Positions 48,201-55,805 of a DNA stretch of 64,000 nt are shown here, piece after piece (the stretch's first letter is position 1; every line of letters begins with the position of its first letter). The notes beneath the pieces were generated by a model, which worked only from the letters and a program-made list of their open reading frames with translations, was not told where the DNA came from and ran no database searches. Source of the DNA: Pseudonocardia hydrocarbonoxydans (GTDB taxonomy: Bacteria > Actinomycetota > Actinomycetes > Mycobacteriales > Pseudonocardiaceae); assembly GCF_006539565.1 (NCBI RefSeq), contig NZ_BJNG01000015.1:1-64000 (forward strand), given 5' to 3'. The position numbers and the translations under genes are program-made.

Positions 48201-48381
48201 CGGGGCGGCGTGGATGCTGGGTGCCGGTGCAGGTCGTCGCGGGCCGGGTCGACGCCGCCGCGGCCGCCCGGCTCGGCGATCCCGCCGCGCCGGCCGCCGC
48301 GGCCGAGGTCACCCGGCTCGCCGGGCGGCACTCCGTTGCGGTCGCACCGCAATGACCGCGCAACGGCGCGCGACACCCTGA
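45280..48381 (+). CDS. SARP-AAA-TPR regulator, probable 3' frameshift
   Basis: A 1033-residue AfsR/LAL-like regulator. An N-terminal winged-helix domain (LTVRLVGSLGVE, GRKARRLLAVLAVQRGRPVA) and bacterial transcriptional activation domain (residues about 95-245, ending ELGVDPAPATRELHAAVL) precede an NTPase with Walker A GEGGIGKTRLA and Walker B-like LLLLLDDVHNA. Long TPR-like repeats follow. After AAWMLGA at about 48225 the frame becomes Arg/Gly-rich and loses coding character, while the +1 frame continues with natural-looking sequence (VQVVAGRVDAAAAARLGD) to a stop at 48355. One extra G in GCCGGTGCAG would explain this, so the true product probably has about 1025 residues. It may control the following methyltransferase and hydrolase genes. 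Confidence 0.82.
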   Translation: MDGLTVRLVGSLGVERPGPTPLPGIAGRKARRLLAVLAVQRGRPVAATELVGLLWDGDPPRNPVQDVATLVSRLRATLGAGAVLGGRDGYRLAPAVRVDLDEAAELVDRCRRDAVTDPAAAARAGRRAIDVLDRGTVLAGEPDVAWVRDARAAADALLRDARHATSAAATGAGDPVTAREAAAAALRADPLDEQACRGLMQALRAAGDRAAALRAFDALRRALAAELGVDPAPATRELHAAVLAEDRGPAPPTELTGRAVELSALRGAWSRAAGGSGGLVLVAGEGGIGKTRLAAELAEGCAAGGARVLRARCYTGERSLFLQPVVDALAGVPGPDLRELAGRRAGALAGLLAGLDDVPEDRHDDPAEQRRRVCDGLARVLCGLAGRAPVLLLLDDVHNAGLATVELLHVLARRAAAARLLVVAVLRAEEGRAALDALADVATRVDLGPLDDDAVARLADRAGHGGRAAEIAARTRGHTLFVVETLRALDTASGDTGERGVPESLQEVVLARLRRAGPECEEVLRAGAVLGATVDPERVAALLDLAPLEAARRCQDAADARLLVAADRTWEFVNDLVQEVLYATTPGPLRTLHHRRAADLLTGAPEAVAMHARAAGDLPRAARAFLAAGERAVRAHATADAETLLGHALDAADRAADRELLARAHLARGRAREALARYRDAMDDFAAAARTARLAGDRRLEMRALRDLGGHAAGASGSAVAECARRVRAGLVIAESLGAREDEADLLGWLTVLASSRLRFADAVVLGERAVRAGRAARSDRALAAGLDGLKNAHAYLGDVGPLRRVLDELEPLLRRLDDTHLLAWTVFESAFPALAAADWTAAGRRIDDAVAVATEGGYVLYEAWFVAHRGWMARLRGDADGAVALGRRAVALTEGREHAWFVPAVAAMLGTTLLECGDRDGAVAVLGPAAERAAGSGAEAYRLRPLAALAQATGSAAHLREAATLLAGITAPPGAAWMLGAGAGRRGPGRRRRGRPARRSRRAGRRGRGHPARRAALRCGRTAMTAQRRATP

Positions 48382-48419
48382 CCGCCGCCGGGATCCCCCG
48401 GCCGGACGGGAGGCGCGTG

Positions 48420-49466
48420 ATGGACGACGGCAGGCTGATGGAGTTCCTCGGGAGGTTCGTGGGGGACCTGGGCGCGGCGATGGCCGCGGGGAACGTGGTG
48501 GTCGGGCAGCGCCTGGGCCTGTACGCGGGGCTGGCGCAGGGCGCGGCGACGCCGGAGGAGCTGGCCGCGCGCACCGGCTGCGACGCCCGCTACCTCACCG
48601 AGTGGCTGCGCGGGCAGGCCGCGGGCGGCTACGTCGAGTACGACGCCGGGTCGGGCCGGTTCTCGCTGACCGAGGAGCAGGCGTTCTGCCTGGCCGACGC
48701 CGCCGGGATGCACCTGCCCGCCGCCTTCCAGCTGGTGCTGGGTTCGCTGGCGGCCGAGCCGCGGATCACCGAGGCGTTCCGGACGGGCGCGGGCGTCGGC
48801 TGGGCCACCCAGGACCGCGACGTCCACCTGGGCTGCGAGGCGTTCTTCCGGCCCGGCTACGCGGCCAACCTGGTGTCGACCTGGATCCCCGCGCTCGACG
48901 GCGTGGAGCGGCGACTGACCGACGGCGCGCGCGTCGCCGACGTCGGCTGCGGGCTGGGCGCCTCCTCGGTGATCATGGCGCAGGCCTACCCGCGGACCCG
49001 CATCAGCGGCTCGGACTACCACGACGGCTCCATCGACCTGGCCCGCAAGCGCGCCGCCGACGCCGGCGTGGCCGACCGGGCCACCTTCGAGGTCGCCTCG
49101 GCGCAGACCTTCGGCGGCGACGGCTACGACCTCGTCACGAGCTTCGACTGCCTGCACGACATGGGCGACCCGCTCGGCGCCGCCCGCCACGTCCGCGACG
49201 CGCTCGCCCCGGACGGCACCTGGCTGGTGGTGGAACCGCTGGCCGGGGACCGGCCCGAGGACAACATGAACCCCGTCGGGCGGATGTACTACAGCTTCTC
49301 CACGTTCCTGTGCGTGCCCAACGGGCTGTCCCAGCCCGGCGGCTACGCCCTCGGCGCGCAGGCCGGCGAGGCCGCGATCCGGCAGGTCATGACCGACGCC
49401 GGGTTCACCCGGTTCCGCCGGGCCGCGGAGACCCCGTTCAACGCGGTGTACGAGGTGCGGCCGTGA
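48420..49466 (+). CDS. class I SAM methyltransferase with winged-helix N-terminus
   Basis: A 348-residue methyltransferase. The N-terminal about 90 residues form a winged-helix-like domain (RLGLYAGLAQGAATPEELAA, YLTEWLRGQAAGGYVEY) as in Rv2258c-like enzymes. The catalytic domain has motif I VADVGCGLGASSVIMAQ, then GSDYHDGSIDLARKRA and SFDCLHDMGDPLGAARHV. The substrate is unknown. GGGAGG lies seven bases before the ATG. The next gene overlaps by four bases. Confidence 0.86.
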   Translation: MDDGRLMEFLGRFVGDLGAAMAAGNVVVGQRLGLYAGLAQGAATPEELAARTGCDARYLTEWLRGQAAGGYVEYDAGSGRFSLTEEQAFCLADAAGMHLPAAFQLVLGSLAAEPRITEAFRTGAGVGWATQDRDVHLGCEAFFRPGYAANLVSTWIPALDGVERRLTDGARVADVGCGLGASSVIMAQAYPRTRISGSDYHDGSIDLARKRAADAGVADRATFEVASAQTFGGDGYDLVTSFDCLHDMGDPLGAARHVRDALAPDGTWLVVEPLAGDRPEDNMNPVGRMYYSFSTFLCVPNGLSQPGGYALGAQAGEAAIRQVMTDAGFTRFRRAAETPFNAVYEVRP

Positions 49467-50287
49467 GCGCCACCCGGGTCGAGGTCGACGGCGGGCGGCT
49501 CGCCGTCGACGACGAGGGCGCGGGCGAGGCGGTGCTGTTCGTCGCGGGCGGGTTGATCGTCGACTCCTTCGTGCCCCTGTGCGCGCAGCCCGACGTCGCC
49601 CGGGGGCGGCGGCTGCTGCGCCCGCACCGCCGCGGCTACGGGCGGACAGCGCTGCCCGGTCCCGTGTCGATCACCCGGGACGCGGCCGACTGCCTCGCGG
49701 TCCTCGACGGCCTGGGGATCGACCGGGCGCACCTGGTCGGCTGGTCGCACGGCGGCGCCGTCGCGCTGCAGGTGGCGGTGGACCGGCCGGGCGCGGTCGC
49801 GTCGCTGACGCTGCTCGAACCCGCCCTGTTCGTCGTGCCCGCGGCCGCGGAGCTCGCCGCCGCGCTGGCACCGGTGGCGCAGATGTGGGCGGACGGGGAC
49901 CGGGCCGGCGCGCTCGACGCGTTCCACCTCCCGCTGTGGGGCCCGGACTGGCGGGCGCGGCTGGAGGCGGCGATCCCGGGCGGGGTGGCGCAGCTGGAGC
50001 GTGACGCCGCGACGCTGTTCCACTCCGACGTCCCGGCCCTGGGGGCCTGGGCGGCGGCGATGCCGGACGTCGGGTCGATCACGGCGCCGGTGCTGGAGGT
50101 CACCGGCGGCGCGGGCGGGGTGCTGATGGAGCAGATCCGCGACCAGGTCCGGGCCTGGCTGCCGCAGACCGAGAGCGTCACGATCCCCGGTGCGGACCAC
50201 TCGTTCCCGGTCACCCGGGCCGCCGACCTGGCCGGGCCGCTCGCCGGGTTCCTCGACCGGCACTCGATCGCCCGGCAGCCGGCCTGA
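49463..50287 (+). CDS. alpha/beta-fold hydrolase
   Basis: A 274-residue alpha/beta hydrolase coupled to the methyltransferase by a GTGA overlap. The nucleophile elbow is LVGWSHGGAVALQVA, and the late His lies in IPGADHSFPVTRAA. The acid position (PVLEVTGGAGG) carries Glu where Asp is usual, so activity may differ. The substrate is unknown. Pairing with a methyltransferase suggests tailoring or detoxification of a small molecule (inference). Confidence 0.82.
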   Translation: MSATRVEVDGGRLAVDDEGAGEAVLFVAGGLIVDSFVPLCAQPDVARGRRLLRPHRRGYGRTALPGPVSITRDAADCLAVLDGLGIDRAHLVGWSHGGAVALQVAVDRPGAVASLTLLEPALFVVPAAAELAAALAPVAQMWADGDRAGALDAFHLPLWGPDWRARLEAAIPGGVAQLERDAATLFHSDVPALGAWAAAMPDVGSITAPVLEVTGGAGGVLMEQIRDQVRAWLPQTESVTIPGADHSFPVTRAADLAGPLAGFLDRHSIARQPA

Positions 50288-50361
50288 GCCGGGTACGGCC
50301 GTCCGGTCGTCGCCGTCGCGGGTCGCGGTGCGGCACGCTCGGGCGACGGAGGGGGAGGGCC

Positions 50362-52410
50362 ATGCGCGCACGGGAACCGGACGCCGTCGGCGTCGTCGAG
50401 CGGGGCGGCGTCCGGGTGCCCTACGAGGTGTTCGGTGACGGGGAGCCGACGATCGCGCTGCTCCCGTCGTGGCCGATCGTGCACGCCCGGCAGTGGAAGA
50501 TGCAGGTGCCGACGCTGGCGCGCCACCACCGGGTCGTCGTCGTGGAGGGCCGCGGCAACGGCGGGGCCGACCGCCCGCTGGACCCGGCGTCGTACCGCGA
50601 CGCCGAGCAGGTCCTCGACGTCCTCGACGCCCTGGACGCGCTCGGCGTGGACCGCGCCGTCCTCGTCGGGACCTCGGCGGGCGGGCGGCGGGCGGTGCAG
50701 ACCGCGGCGTGGCATCCCGAGCGCGTGCTGGGGGTGGTGGCGATCGCCCCGGCGCTGCCGGTCGACCACCGGTCGATCGGGCACGGCCTGTGGGACCCCG
50801 CGTGGTGGTACCGCGACTACGCCGGGTTCACCGAGGCGTTCATGGCGGCGATGCTCCCCGAGGAGCACTCGCTCAAGGCCCGCGAGGACTGCGTCGCCCG
50901 GGCCCGGGAGACCGGGCCCGAGGTCCTCGCCGCGACCGGGCCCGCGATGGCCGAGGTCGACGCCGCCGCCGCGGAGGCGACGGTCCGTGCGGTGCGCTGC
51001 CCGGTGCTGGTCGTGCAGGGCGACCGCGACCTCATCGTGAGGCCCGAGACCGGAGCGACGCTGGCCACCTGGAGCGGCGGGGCTCTGGTGGAGCTGGCGG
51101 GCAGCGGGCACGTGCCCGGGGTGCGCGACCCGGTGCGGGTCAACGGGCTGATCCGCGGGTTCGCCGCCCGGTTCGCCCCGCCCGCGCCGCGGCGCTGGTC
51201 ACGCCCGCTGCACCGGCGCAGGCGGGCGCTGCTGGTGTGCTCGCCGATCGGCCTGGGGCACGTGCGGCGTGACCTCGCGATCGCCGGTGCGCTGCGCGAG
51301 CGGCACCCCGACCTGCAGATCGACTGGCTCACCCAGGACCCGGTCACCCGGGTGCTCGCCGCCCGCGGCGAGCGGGTGCACCCGGCGTCGCGCTGGCTCG
51401 CCAGCGAGTCGGCGCACGTCGAGCAGCAGGCGGGGGAGCACGACCTGCACGCGTTCCGGGCGGTGCGCGACATGGACGAGATCCTGGCCGCGAACTTCGG
51501 GGTCTTCCAGGACGTCGTCACCGACGACCCCTACGACCTGTGGATCGCCGACGAGGGCTGGGACGTCGACCACTTCCTGTTCGACAACCCCGAGCTCAAG
51601 AGCGCCCCCTACGCGTGGCTGACCGACTTCGTCGGCTGGCTCCCGATGCCCGAGGGCGGCGCGGCCGAGGAGGTGCTGACCGCGGACTGGAACACCGAGC
51701 ACGTGACGCGGATGCGCCGGTGGCCCCGGCTGCGCGACCGGTCGGTGTTCGTCGGCGACCCGGACGACCTCGTCGACGTGGCGCTGGGCCCGGACCTGCC
51801 GACGGTCCGGGAGTGGGGGTGCGAGCGGCACGTGTTCGCGGGCTACGTCACCGGGCCCGAGCCCCCGGTCGACCGGGAGCAGGCGCGCGCCGACCTCGGC
51901 TTCCGCGACGGCGAGCGGGTGTGCGTGGTCGCGGTGGGCGGCTCCGCGGTGGGGCGCCCGCTGCTCGCCCGGGTCGCCGCCGCGTTCCCGGCCGCCGCCC
52001 GCTCCGTACCGGGACTGCGGATGGTGCTGGTCACCGGGCCGCGGATCGACCCGGCCTCGGTGCCGGTGCCGCGCGGGGTCGAGGTGCTCGGCTACGTCCC
52101 GGACCTGCCCCGGATGCTCGCGGCCTGCGACGTCGCCGTCGTGCAGGGCGGCCTGACGACCACGATGGAGCTCGTCGCGGCCCGCGTCCCGTTCGTGTAC
52201 GTGCCGCTGCGCCGGCACTTCGAGCAACAGGTGCACGTACCCGCGCGGCTCGCCCGCCACGGTGCGGGACGGCGGCTGGACTGGGCCGACGCCGACCCCG
52301 ACCGGATCGCCGCGCTGATCGCCGAGGAGGTGGCCCGGCCGGTGGGCTACCGGCCGGTCGACACCGGCGGGGCGGCGCGGGCGGCGGACCTGCTCGCCGA
52401 CCTGCTGTGA
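50362..52410 (+). CDS. alpha/beta-hydrolase fused to glycosyltransferase
   Basis: A 682-residue two-part protein. Residues 1-about 270 are an alpha/beta hydrolase (IALLPSWPIVHARQW, VVVVEGRGNGGADRP, LVGTSAGGRRAVQTAA with the nucleophile Ser, VLVVQGDRDLIVRPETG, AGSGHVPGV). From about residue 290 the protein is a MurG/GT-B-like glycosyltransferase: LLVCSPIGLGHVRRDLAIAG at the acceptor end, VEVLGYVPDLPRMLAACD and VVQGGLTTTMELVAARVPFV at the nucleotide-sugar site. The joint is in a single open frame without a stop or composition break. GGAGGGGGAGGG precedes the ATG. It may add sugar to, or activate and deacylate, one small molecule; the function is unknown. Confidence 0.83.
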   Translation: MRAREPDAVGVVERGGVRVPYEVFGDGEPTIALLPSWPIVHARQWKMQVPTLARHHRVVVVEGRGNGGADRPLDPASYRDAEQVLDVLDALDALGVDRAVLVGTSAGGRRAVQTAAWHPERVLGVVAIAPALPVDHRSIGHGLWDPAWWYRDYAGFTEAFMAAMLPEEHSLKAREDCVARARETGPEVLAATGPAMAEVDAAAAEATVRAVRCPVLVVQGDRDLIVRPETGATLATWSGGALVELAGSGHVPGVRDPVRVNGLIRGFAARFAPPAPRRWSRPLHRRRRALLVCSPIGLGHVRRDLAIAGALRERHPDLQIDWLTQDPVTRVLAARGERVHPASRWLASESAHVEQQAGEHDLHAFRAVRDMDEILAANFGVFQDVVTDDPYDLWIADEGWDVDHFLFDNPELKSAPYAWLTDFVGWLPMPEGGAAEEVLTADWNTEHVTRMRRWPRLRDRSVFVGDPDDLVDVALGPDLPTVREWGCERHVFAGYVTGPEPPVDREQARADLGFRDGERVCVVAVGGSAVGRPLLARVAAAFPAAARSVPGLRMVLVTGPRIDPASVPVPRGVEVLGYVPDLPRMLAACDVAVVQGGLTTTMELVAARVPFVYVPLRRHFEQQVHVPARLARHGAGRRLDWADADPDRIAALIAEEVARPVGYRPVDTGGAARAADLLADLL

Positions 52411-52448
52411 CCCGGGCTGCCGTGACCCGGGCTGCTGTGACCCGGGCT
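52407..52448. repeat. 15-nt tandem repeat at the gene end
   Basis: GTGACCCGGGCTGC/T recurs at 52407, 52422 and 52437 with a strict 15-base period. The first copy contains the stop codon of the fusion gene, and the last one reaches the 3' end of the convergent reductase gene. Confidence 0.75.
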
Positions 52449-52882
52449 CATGGCGAGACGGGCTCCAGCACCACCAGCGGGATCTCCCGGTCGGTGCGCT
52501 TCTGGTAGCCCGCGTAGTTGGTGTACTTCTCCGCGATCTGCGGCCACATCCGGGCCCGCTCCTGTGCGGTGACGATCCGGGCCGTCATCGGGGTGCGCGG
52601 GCCGCCCTGGATCGAGACCTGCACCCGCGGCTCGTCGCGGAGGTTGAGGAACCAGGCCGGATGCCGGTCGTCGCCGCCGCGGGAGGCGACGATGACCGGG
52701 TGCCCGTGCTCCTCCAGCGGGGCGGTGAGCAGCACCGTGCGTGGCTCGCCGCTGCGCCGCCCGGTCGTCGTGAGCTCCAGGACGGGCATGCCCATGGCGT
52801 CGTACCCGACGCGGCCGCCGGTGACCTTCAGCAGGGCACGGTGGGCGGTGTTCATGGCCTTGAGCACGAAGTCGGCGGGCAT
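52448..52882 (-). CDS. deazaflavin (F420)-dependent nitroreductase family protein
   Basis: A 144-residue split-barrel protein of the deazaflavin-dependent nitroreductase (Ddn) family. VLELTTTGRRSGEPRTVLLT and VIVASRGGDDRHPAWFLNL form the F420-binding part, and EKYTNYAGYQKRTDREIP closes the fold. Relatives use reduced F420 to reduce quinones or nitro compounds at the membrane. The substrate is not predictable. GAGGAT lies six bases before the ATG. Confidence 0.88.
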   Translation of the reverse strand: MPADFVLKAMNTAHRALLKVTGGRVGYDAMGMPVLELTTTGRRSGEPRTVLLTAPLEEHGHPVIVASRGGDDRHPAWFLNLRDEPRVQVSIQGGPRTPMTARIVTAQERARMWPQIAEKYTNYAGYQKRTDREIPLVVLEPVSP

Positions 52883-52894
52883 GGGTTGATCCTC

Positions 52895-55045
52895 TCAGCC
52901 GGTCTGGGCCAGCGCGAACGGCAGGACCGACCCCGCCCCGGCGCGGCGCAGCAGGCGGGCCGCGACCGTCATCGTCCAGCCGGAGTCGATCACGTCGTCG
53001 ACGAGCAGCACCGGGCCGTCCGGCAGCGCGAACGCGGGCTCCTCGAACGCCTGCCACACCGCGGCCAGCCGCTGTGCGGAGTTGGCGTGGGCGGCCGGGC
53101 GCTCCCCGGCCGGGACGAGCGTGCCCAGCAGCGGGATGCGGCCGATGTCGGAGATCCGCCGGGCCAGGTGGTCGAGCTGGTTCGGCCGCGTGCGGGACCC
53201 GATCCCGACCACGCCGACGGGCCGCTCCGCCCACCCCCACCCGGCCAGCACACGCACGGCGGCGTCGAGGACGTCCTTGGGCACCGGCAGGTCGGTGCTG
53301 CTGACCGGCTCGCCGGTCTCCGGGTCGAGATCGGGGCCGAACTCGTCGTCGGGGACCGCGTCGGGGTCGAGCAGCGCCCGCAGCCGGGTGCCCCAGCCGA
53401 TGTCGGACAGCCGCCCGATCACCCGCCCGGACTCGGCCAGCTCGCCCGCCGGGATCTTGCCGGACGCCGCGACGCCGAGCTCGCCCATGCCCGAGGGCCA
53501 CTGCTTGCGCGGCGCCACCTCGACGCCCGGGCGCGCGATCCGCTCGGCCGCCGCCTCCGCGGCCCCGGCGTCGACCTCGGCGCTCCAGGCGGTGCCCGCG
53601 CAGACGTCGCAGCGCCCGCACGGCTGTGCACCCGCGTCGTCGAGCTGCTCGCGCAGGAACACCAGCCGGCACCGGTCGGTGTCGAGGTAGCCGAGCATGG
53701 CCTGCTGCTCGGCCTTGCGGGCCTCGGCGATCCGTCGGTGGCGCTCGCCGTCGTAGACCCAGTCCTGCCCGGTGGCCACCCACCCGCCCTTGACCCGCTT
53801 CGCGGCGCCGTCGGAGTCGAGCACCTTGAGCAGCATCTCCAGGCGGGTGCGCGACAGGTCGACACGCGTCTCGATCGCCGCGGTGGACAGCGGCTCCGGG
53901 CCGAGCACCCCCAGCGTCTGGCGCACCACCGGCTCGGGCGGGAACGCCAGGGAGGCGAAGTAGCGCCAGATGTCCTGGTCCTCGTGGCCGGGCAGCAGCA
54001 CCACCTCGGCGCGCTCGACGGCGCGGCCCGCGCGGCCGATCTGCTGGTAGTAGGCCACCGGCGAGGCCGGCGCGCCCAGGTGCACGACGAACCCGAGGTC
54101 GGGCTTGTCGAAGCCCATCCCCAGCGCGGAGGTGGCGACCAGCGCCTTGACGCGGTTGGCCAGCAGGTCGCCCTCCGCGGCGAGACGCTCCTCGGGCGGG
54201 GTCTTGCCGGTGTAGGACGCCACCGGGTGCCCGCGCTCGCGCAGGAACTCCGCGACCTCCTCGGCCGCCTGGACCGTGAGGGTGTAGACGATCCCCGCCC
54301 CCGGCAGCTCGTCGAGCCGCGCGGCCAGCCAGCCCAGCCGGTCGGCCGCCGTGCGCAGCTTCACCACCGACAGGCGCAGGCTCTCCCGGTCGAGCGAGCC
54401 GCGCAGCACCAGCGGTTCCCCCGCGGAGAGCCCCAGCTGCTCGGTGACGTCGACGACGACGCGGTCGTTGGCGGTGGCGGTGGTGGCGAGCACCGGGATG
54501 CCGTCGGGCAGCTCGGCGATCAGGGCCCGCAGGCGGCGGTAGTCGGGCCGGAAGTCGTGGCCCCAGTCGGACACGCAGTGCGCCTCGTCGACGACCAGCA
54601 TCCCGGCGCTCGCGGTGAGCCGGGGGAGCACCCGGTCGCGGAAGTCGGGGTTGTTGAGCCGCTCCGGGCTGACCAGCAGCACGTCGACCTCGCCAGCGGC
54701 CACCGCGTCGTAGGTGCGTTCCCAGTCGGCGGTGTTGGCCGAGTTGACGGTGGCCGCGCGGATCCCGGCGCGCGCGGCGGCGTCGATCTGGTTGCGCATC
54801 AGCGCGAGCAGCGGCGAGACGATGACGGTGGCCCCGGCCCCCGCCTCGCGCAGCAGCGCGGTGGCCACGAAGTACACCGCCGACTTGCCCCACCCGGTGC
54901 GCTGCACGACCAGTGCCCGGCGGCGCTGCGCCACCAGCGCGTGGATCGCCGTCCACTGGTCCTCGCGCAGCCGGGAACCGGGACCCGCCAGGGTCTCCAG
55001 GATCTCCTCGGCCCGGGTGCGGAGATCGGTCTCGGTGGTGGTCAT
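52895..55045 (-). CDS. recQ: RecQ-family helicase with phosphoribosyltransferase-like tail
   Basis: A 716-residue DNA helicase. Motif 0/I (LREDQWTAIHALV, VVQRTGWGKSAVYFVAT), motif II DEAHCVSDWGHDFRPDY, motif III LATTATAND and motif VI QQIGRAGRA define RecQ; zinc-ligand Cys residues are in CGRCDVCAG. From about residue 540 it carries a non-helicase region that ends in a phosphoribosyltransferase-like PRPP motif (GPVLLVDDVIDSGWTM). The ATG at 55045 is supported by CACCAT six bases upstream; the open frame further upstream is antisense noise. Role: recombination or repair; the tail's role is unknown. Confidence 0.9.
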   Translation of the reverse strand: MTTTETDLRTRAEEILETLAGPGSRLREDQWTAIHALVAQRRRALVVQRTGWGKSAVYFVATALLREAGAGATVIVSPLLALMRNQIDAAARAGIRAATVNSANTADWERTYDAVAAGEVDVLLVSPERLNNPDFRDRVLPRLTASAGMLVVDEAHCVSDWGHDFRPDYRRLRALIAELPDGIPVLATTATANDRVVVDVTEQLGLSAGEPLVLRGSLDRESLRLSVVKLRTAADRLGWLAARLDELPGAGIVYTLTVQAAEEVAEFLRERGHPVASYTGKTPPEERLAAEGDLLANRVKALVATSALGMGFDKPDLGFVVHLGAPASPVAYYQQIGRAGRAVERAEVVLLPGHEDQDIWRYFASLAFPPEPVVRQTLGVLGPEPLSTAAIETRVDLSRTRLEMLLKVLDSDGAAKRVKGGWVATGQDWVYDGERHRRIAEARKAEQQAMLGYLDTDRCRLVFLREQLDDAGAQPCGRCDVCAGTAWSAEVDAGAAEAAAERIARPGVEVAPRKQWPSGMGELGVAASGKIPAGELAESGRVIGRLSDIGWGTRLRALLDPDAVPDDEFGPDLDPETGEPVSSTDLPVPKDVLDAAVRVLAGWGWAERPVGVVGIGSRTRPNQLDHLARRISDIGRIPLLGTLVPAGERPAAHANSAQRLAAVWQAFEEPAFALPDGPVLLVDDVIDSGWTMTVAARLLRRAGAGSVLPFALAQTG

Positions 55046-55098
55046 GGCCCCATGGTGGAGCAGACCCCCGACAGTCCGGTGACCGCACCCGCGCCCGG

Positions 55099-55740
55099 TC
55101 AGCCCCGCCGGGCCAGCAGCACCCCGGACACCGCCAGCCACAGCCCGATCAGCACGCTGCCGGAGAACAGGACCGCGAAGGCCTCGATGCCGGTGGCCAC
55201 CAGCAGCGGGGCCGCCAGCCCGAAGGCGAGCCCGCCGACGACCGCGAGCCCGGCGACGGCCCGGCCGCCGCCCAGCGCGCGGGTGCCCGCGGCGAGCACC
55301 GCCAGCGCCGCCAGCGACAGCCCCAGCAGCAGGTTGGAGAACAGCGACATCCGCTGGTGCAGCTCCAGCAGTGGGGTCGGGCCGCCGTGGGCGGCGGCGT
55401 GCGCCTCCCCGCCGGCGAGCAGGTGCGGCACCATCTCCACGACGCCGAGCGCCGCCGCCCCGCACACGGCCAGCGCGGCGACCCGCACCGCGGGGGGCCA
55501 CGCCGCGCCGCGGCCGCGGACCACCGCGTACAGCGCGGGGGCCAGCACCACCAACCCGGCCAGCAGGACGAGGTGGGCGGGGGTCCAGACGGGGTCGGCC
55601 AGCTGGGCGACCGGGTCGCCCTTCGGGTGCAGCAGGCCGCCGACGGCGAACAGGGCGCCGGCGACGGCGACGGCGACGGGCGCTCCCGCGCTGGTCGCGG
55701 GAGCGGGGCGGACGGTGGTCTCGGGGTTCTCGATGCTCAT
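55099..55740 (-). CDS. hypothetical multi-pass membrane protein
   Basis: A 213-residue protein with about six hydrophobic helices (AVAVAVAGALFAVGGLLHP, HLVLLAGLVVLAPALYAVV, AALAVCGAAALGVVEMVPH, NLLLGLSLAALAVLAAG, GLAVVGGLAFGLAAPLLVA, VLIGLWLAVSGVLLA) and a short Pro/Ala-rich cytoplasmic start. I do not recognise a family. It is transcribed divergently from the LAL regulator, which may control it. GACGCT lies seven bases before the ATG. Confidence 0.7.
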   Translation of the reverse strand: MSIENPETTVRPAPATSAGAPVAVAVAGALFAVGGLLHPKGDPVAQLADPVWTPAHLVLLAGLVVLAPALYAVVRGRGAAWPPAVRVAALAVCGAAALGVVEMVPHLLAGGEAHAAAHGGPTPLLELHQRMSLFSNLLLGLSLAALAVLAAGTRALGGGRAVAGLAVVGGLAFGLAAPLLVATGIEAFAVLFSGSVLIGLWLAVSGVLLARRG

Positions 55741-55747
55741 GGCGACG

Positions 55748-55753
55748 AGCGTC
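55748..55753 (-). promoter_or_regulatory. candidate -10, leaderless
   Basis: GACGCT on the minus strand ends seven bases before the ATG at 55740. Confidence 0.35.
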
Positions 55754-55793
55754 GCGGACCGCGATCAGTGCCCCATCGGAAGAATTGCGTAAC

Positions 55794-55799
55794 TACGCT
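55794..55799 (+). promoter_or_regulatory. candidate -10 of the LAL gene, leaderless
   Basis: TACGCT ends six bases before the GTG at 55806, inside the most A+T-rich patch of the divergent region. Confidence 0.45.
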
Positions 55800-55805
55800 G
55801 ACCCC

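Noticed and set aside
43882-48363. 1493-codon minus-strand frame
   Set aside because: It runs antisense through the PCMT and SARP genes and shows only Arg/Gly/Gln-rich shadow sequence.
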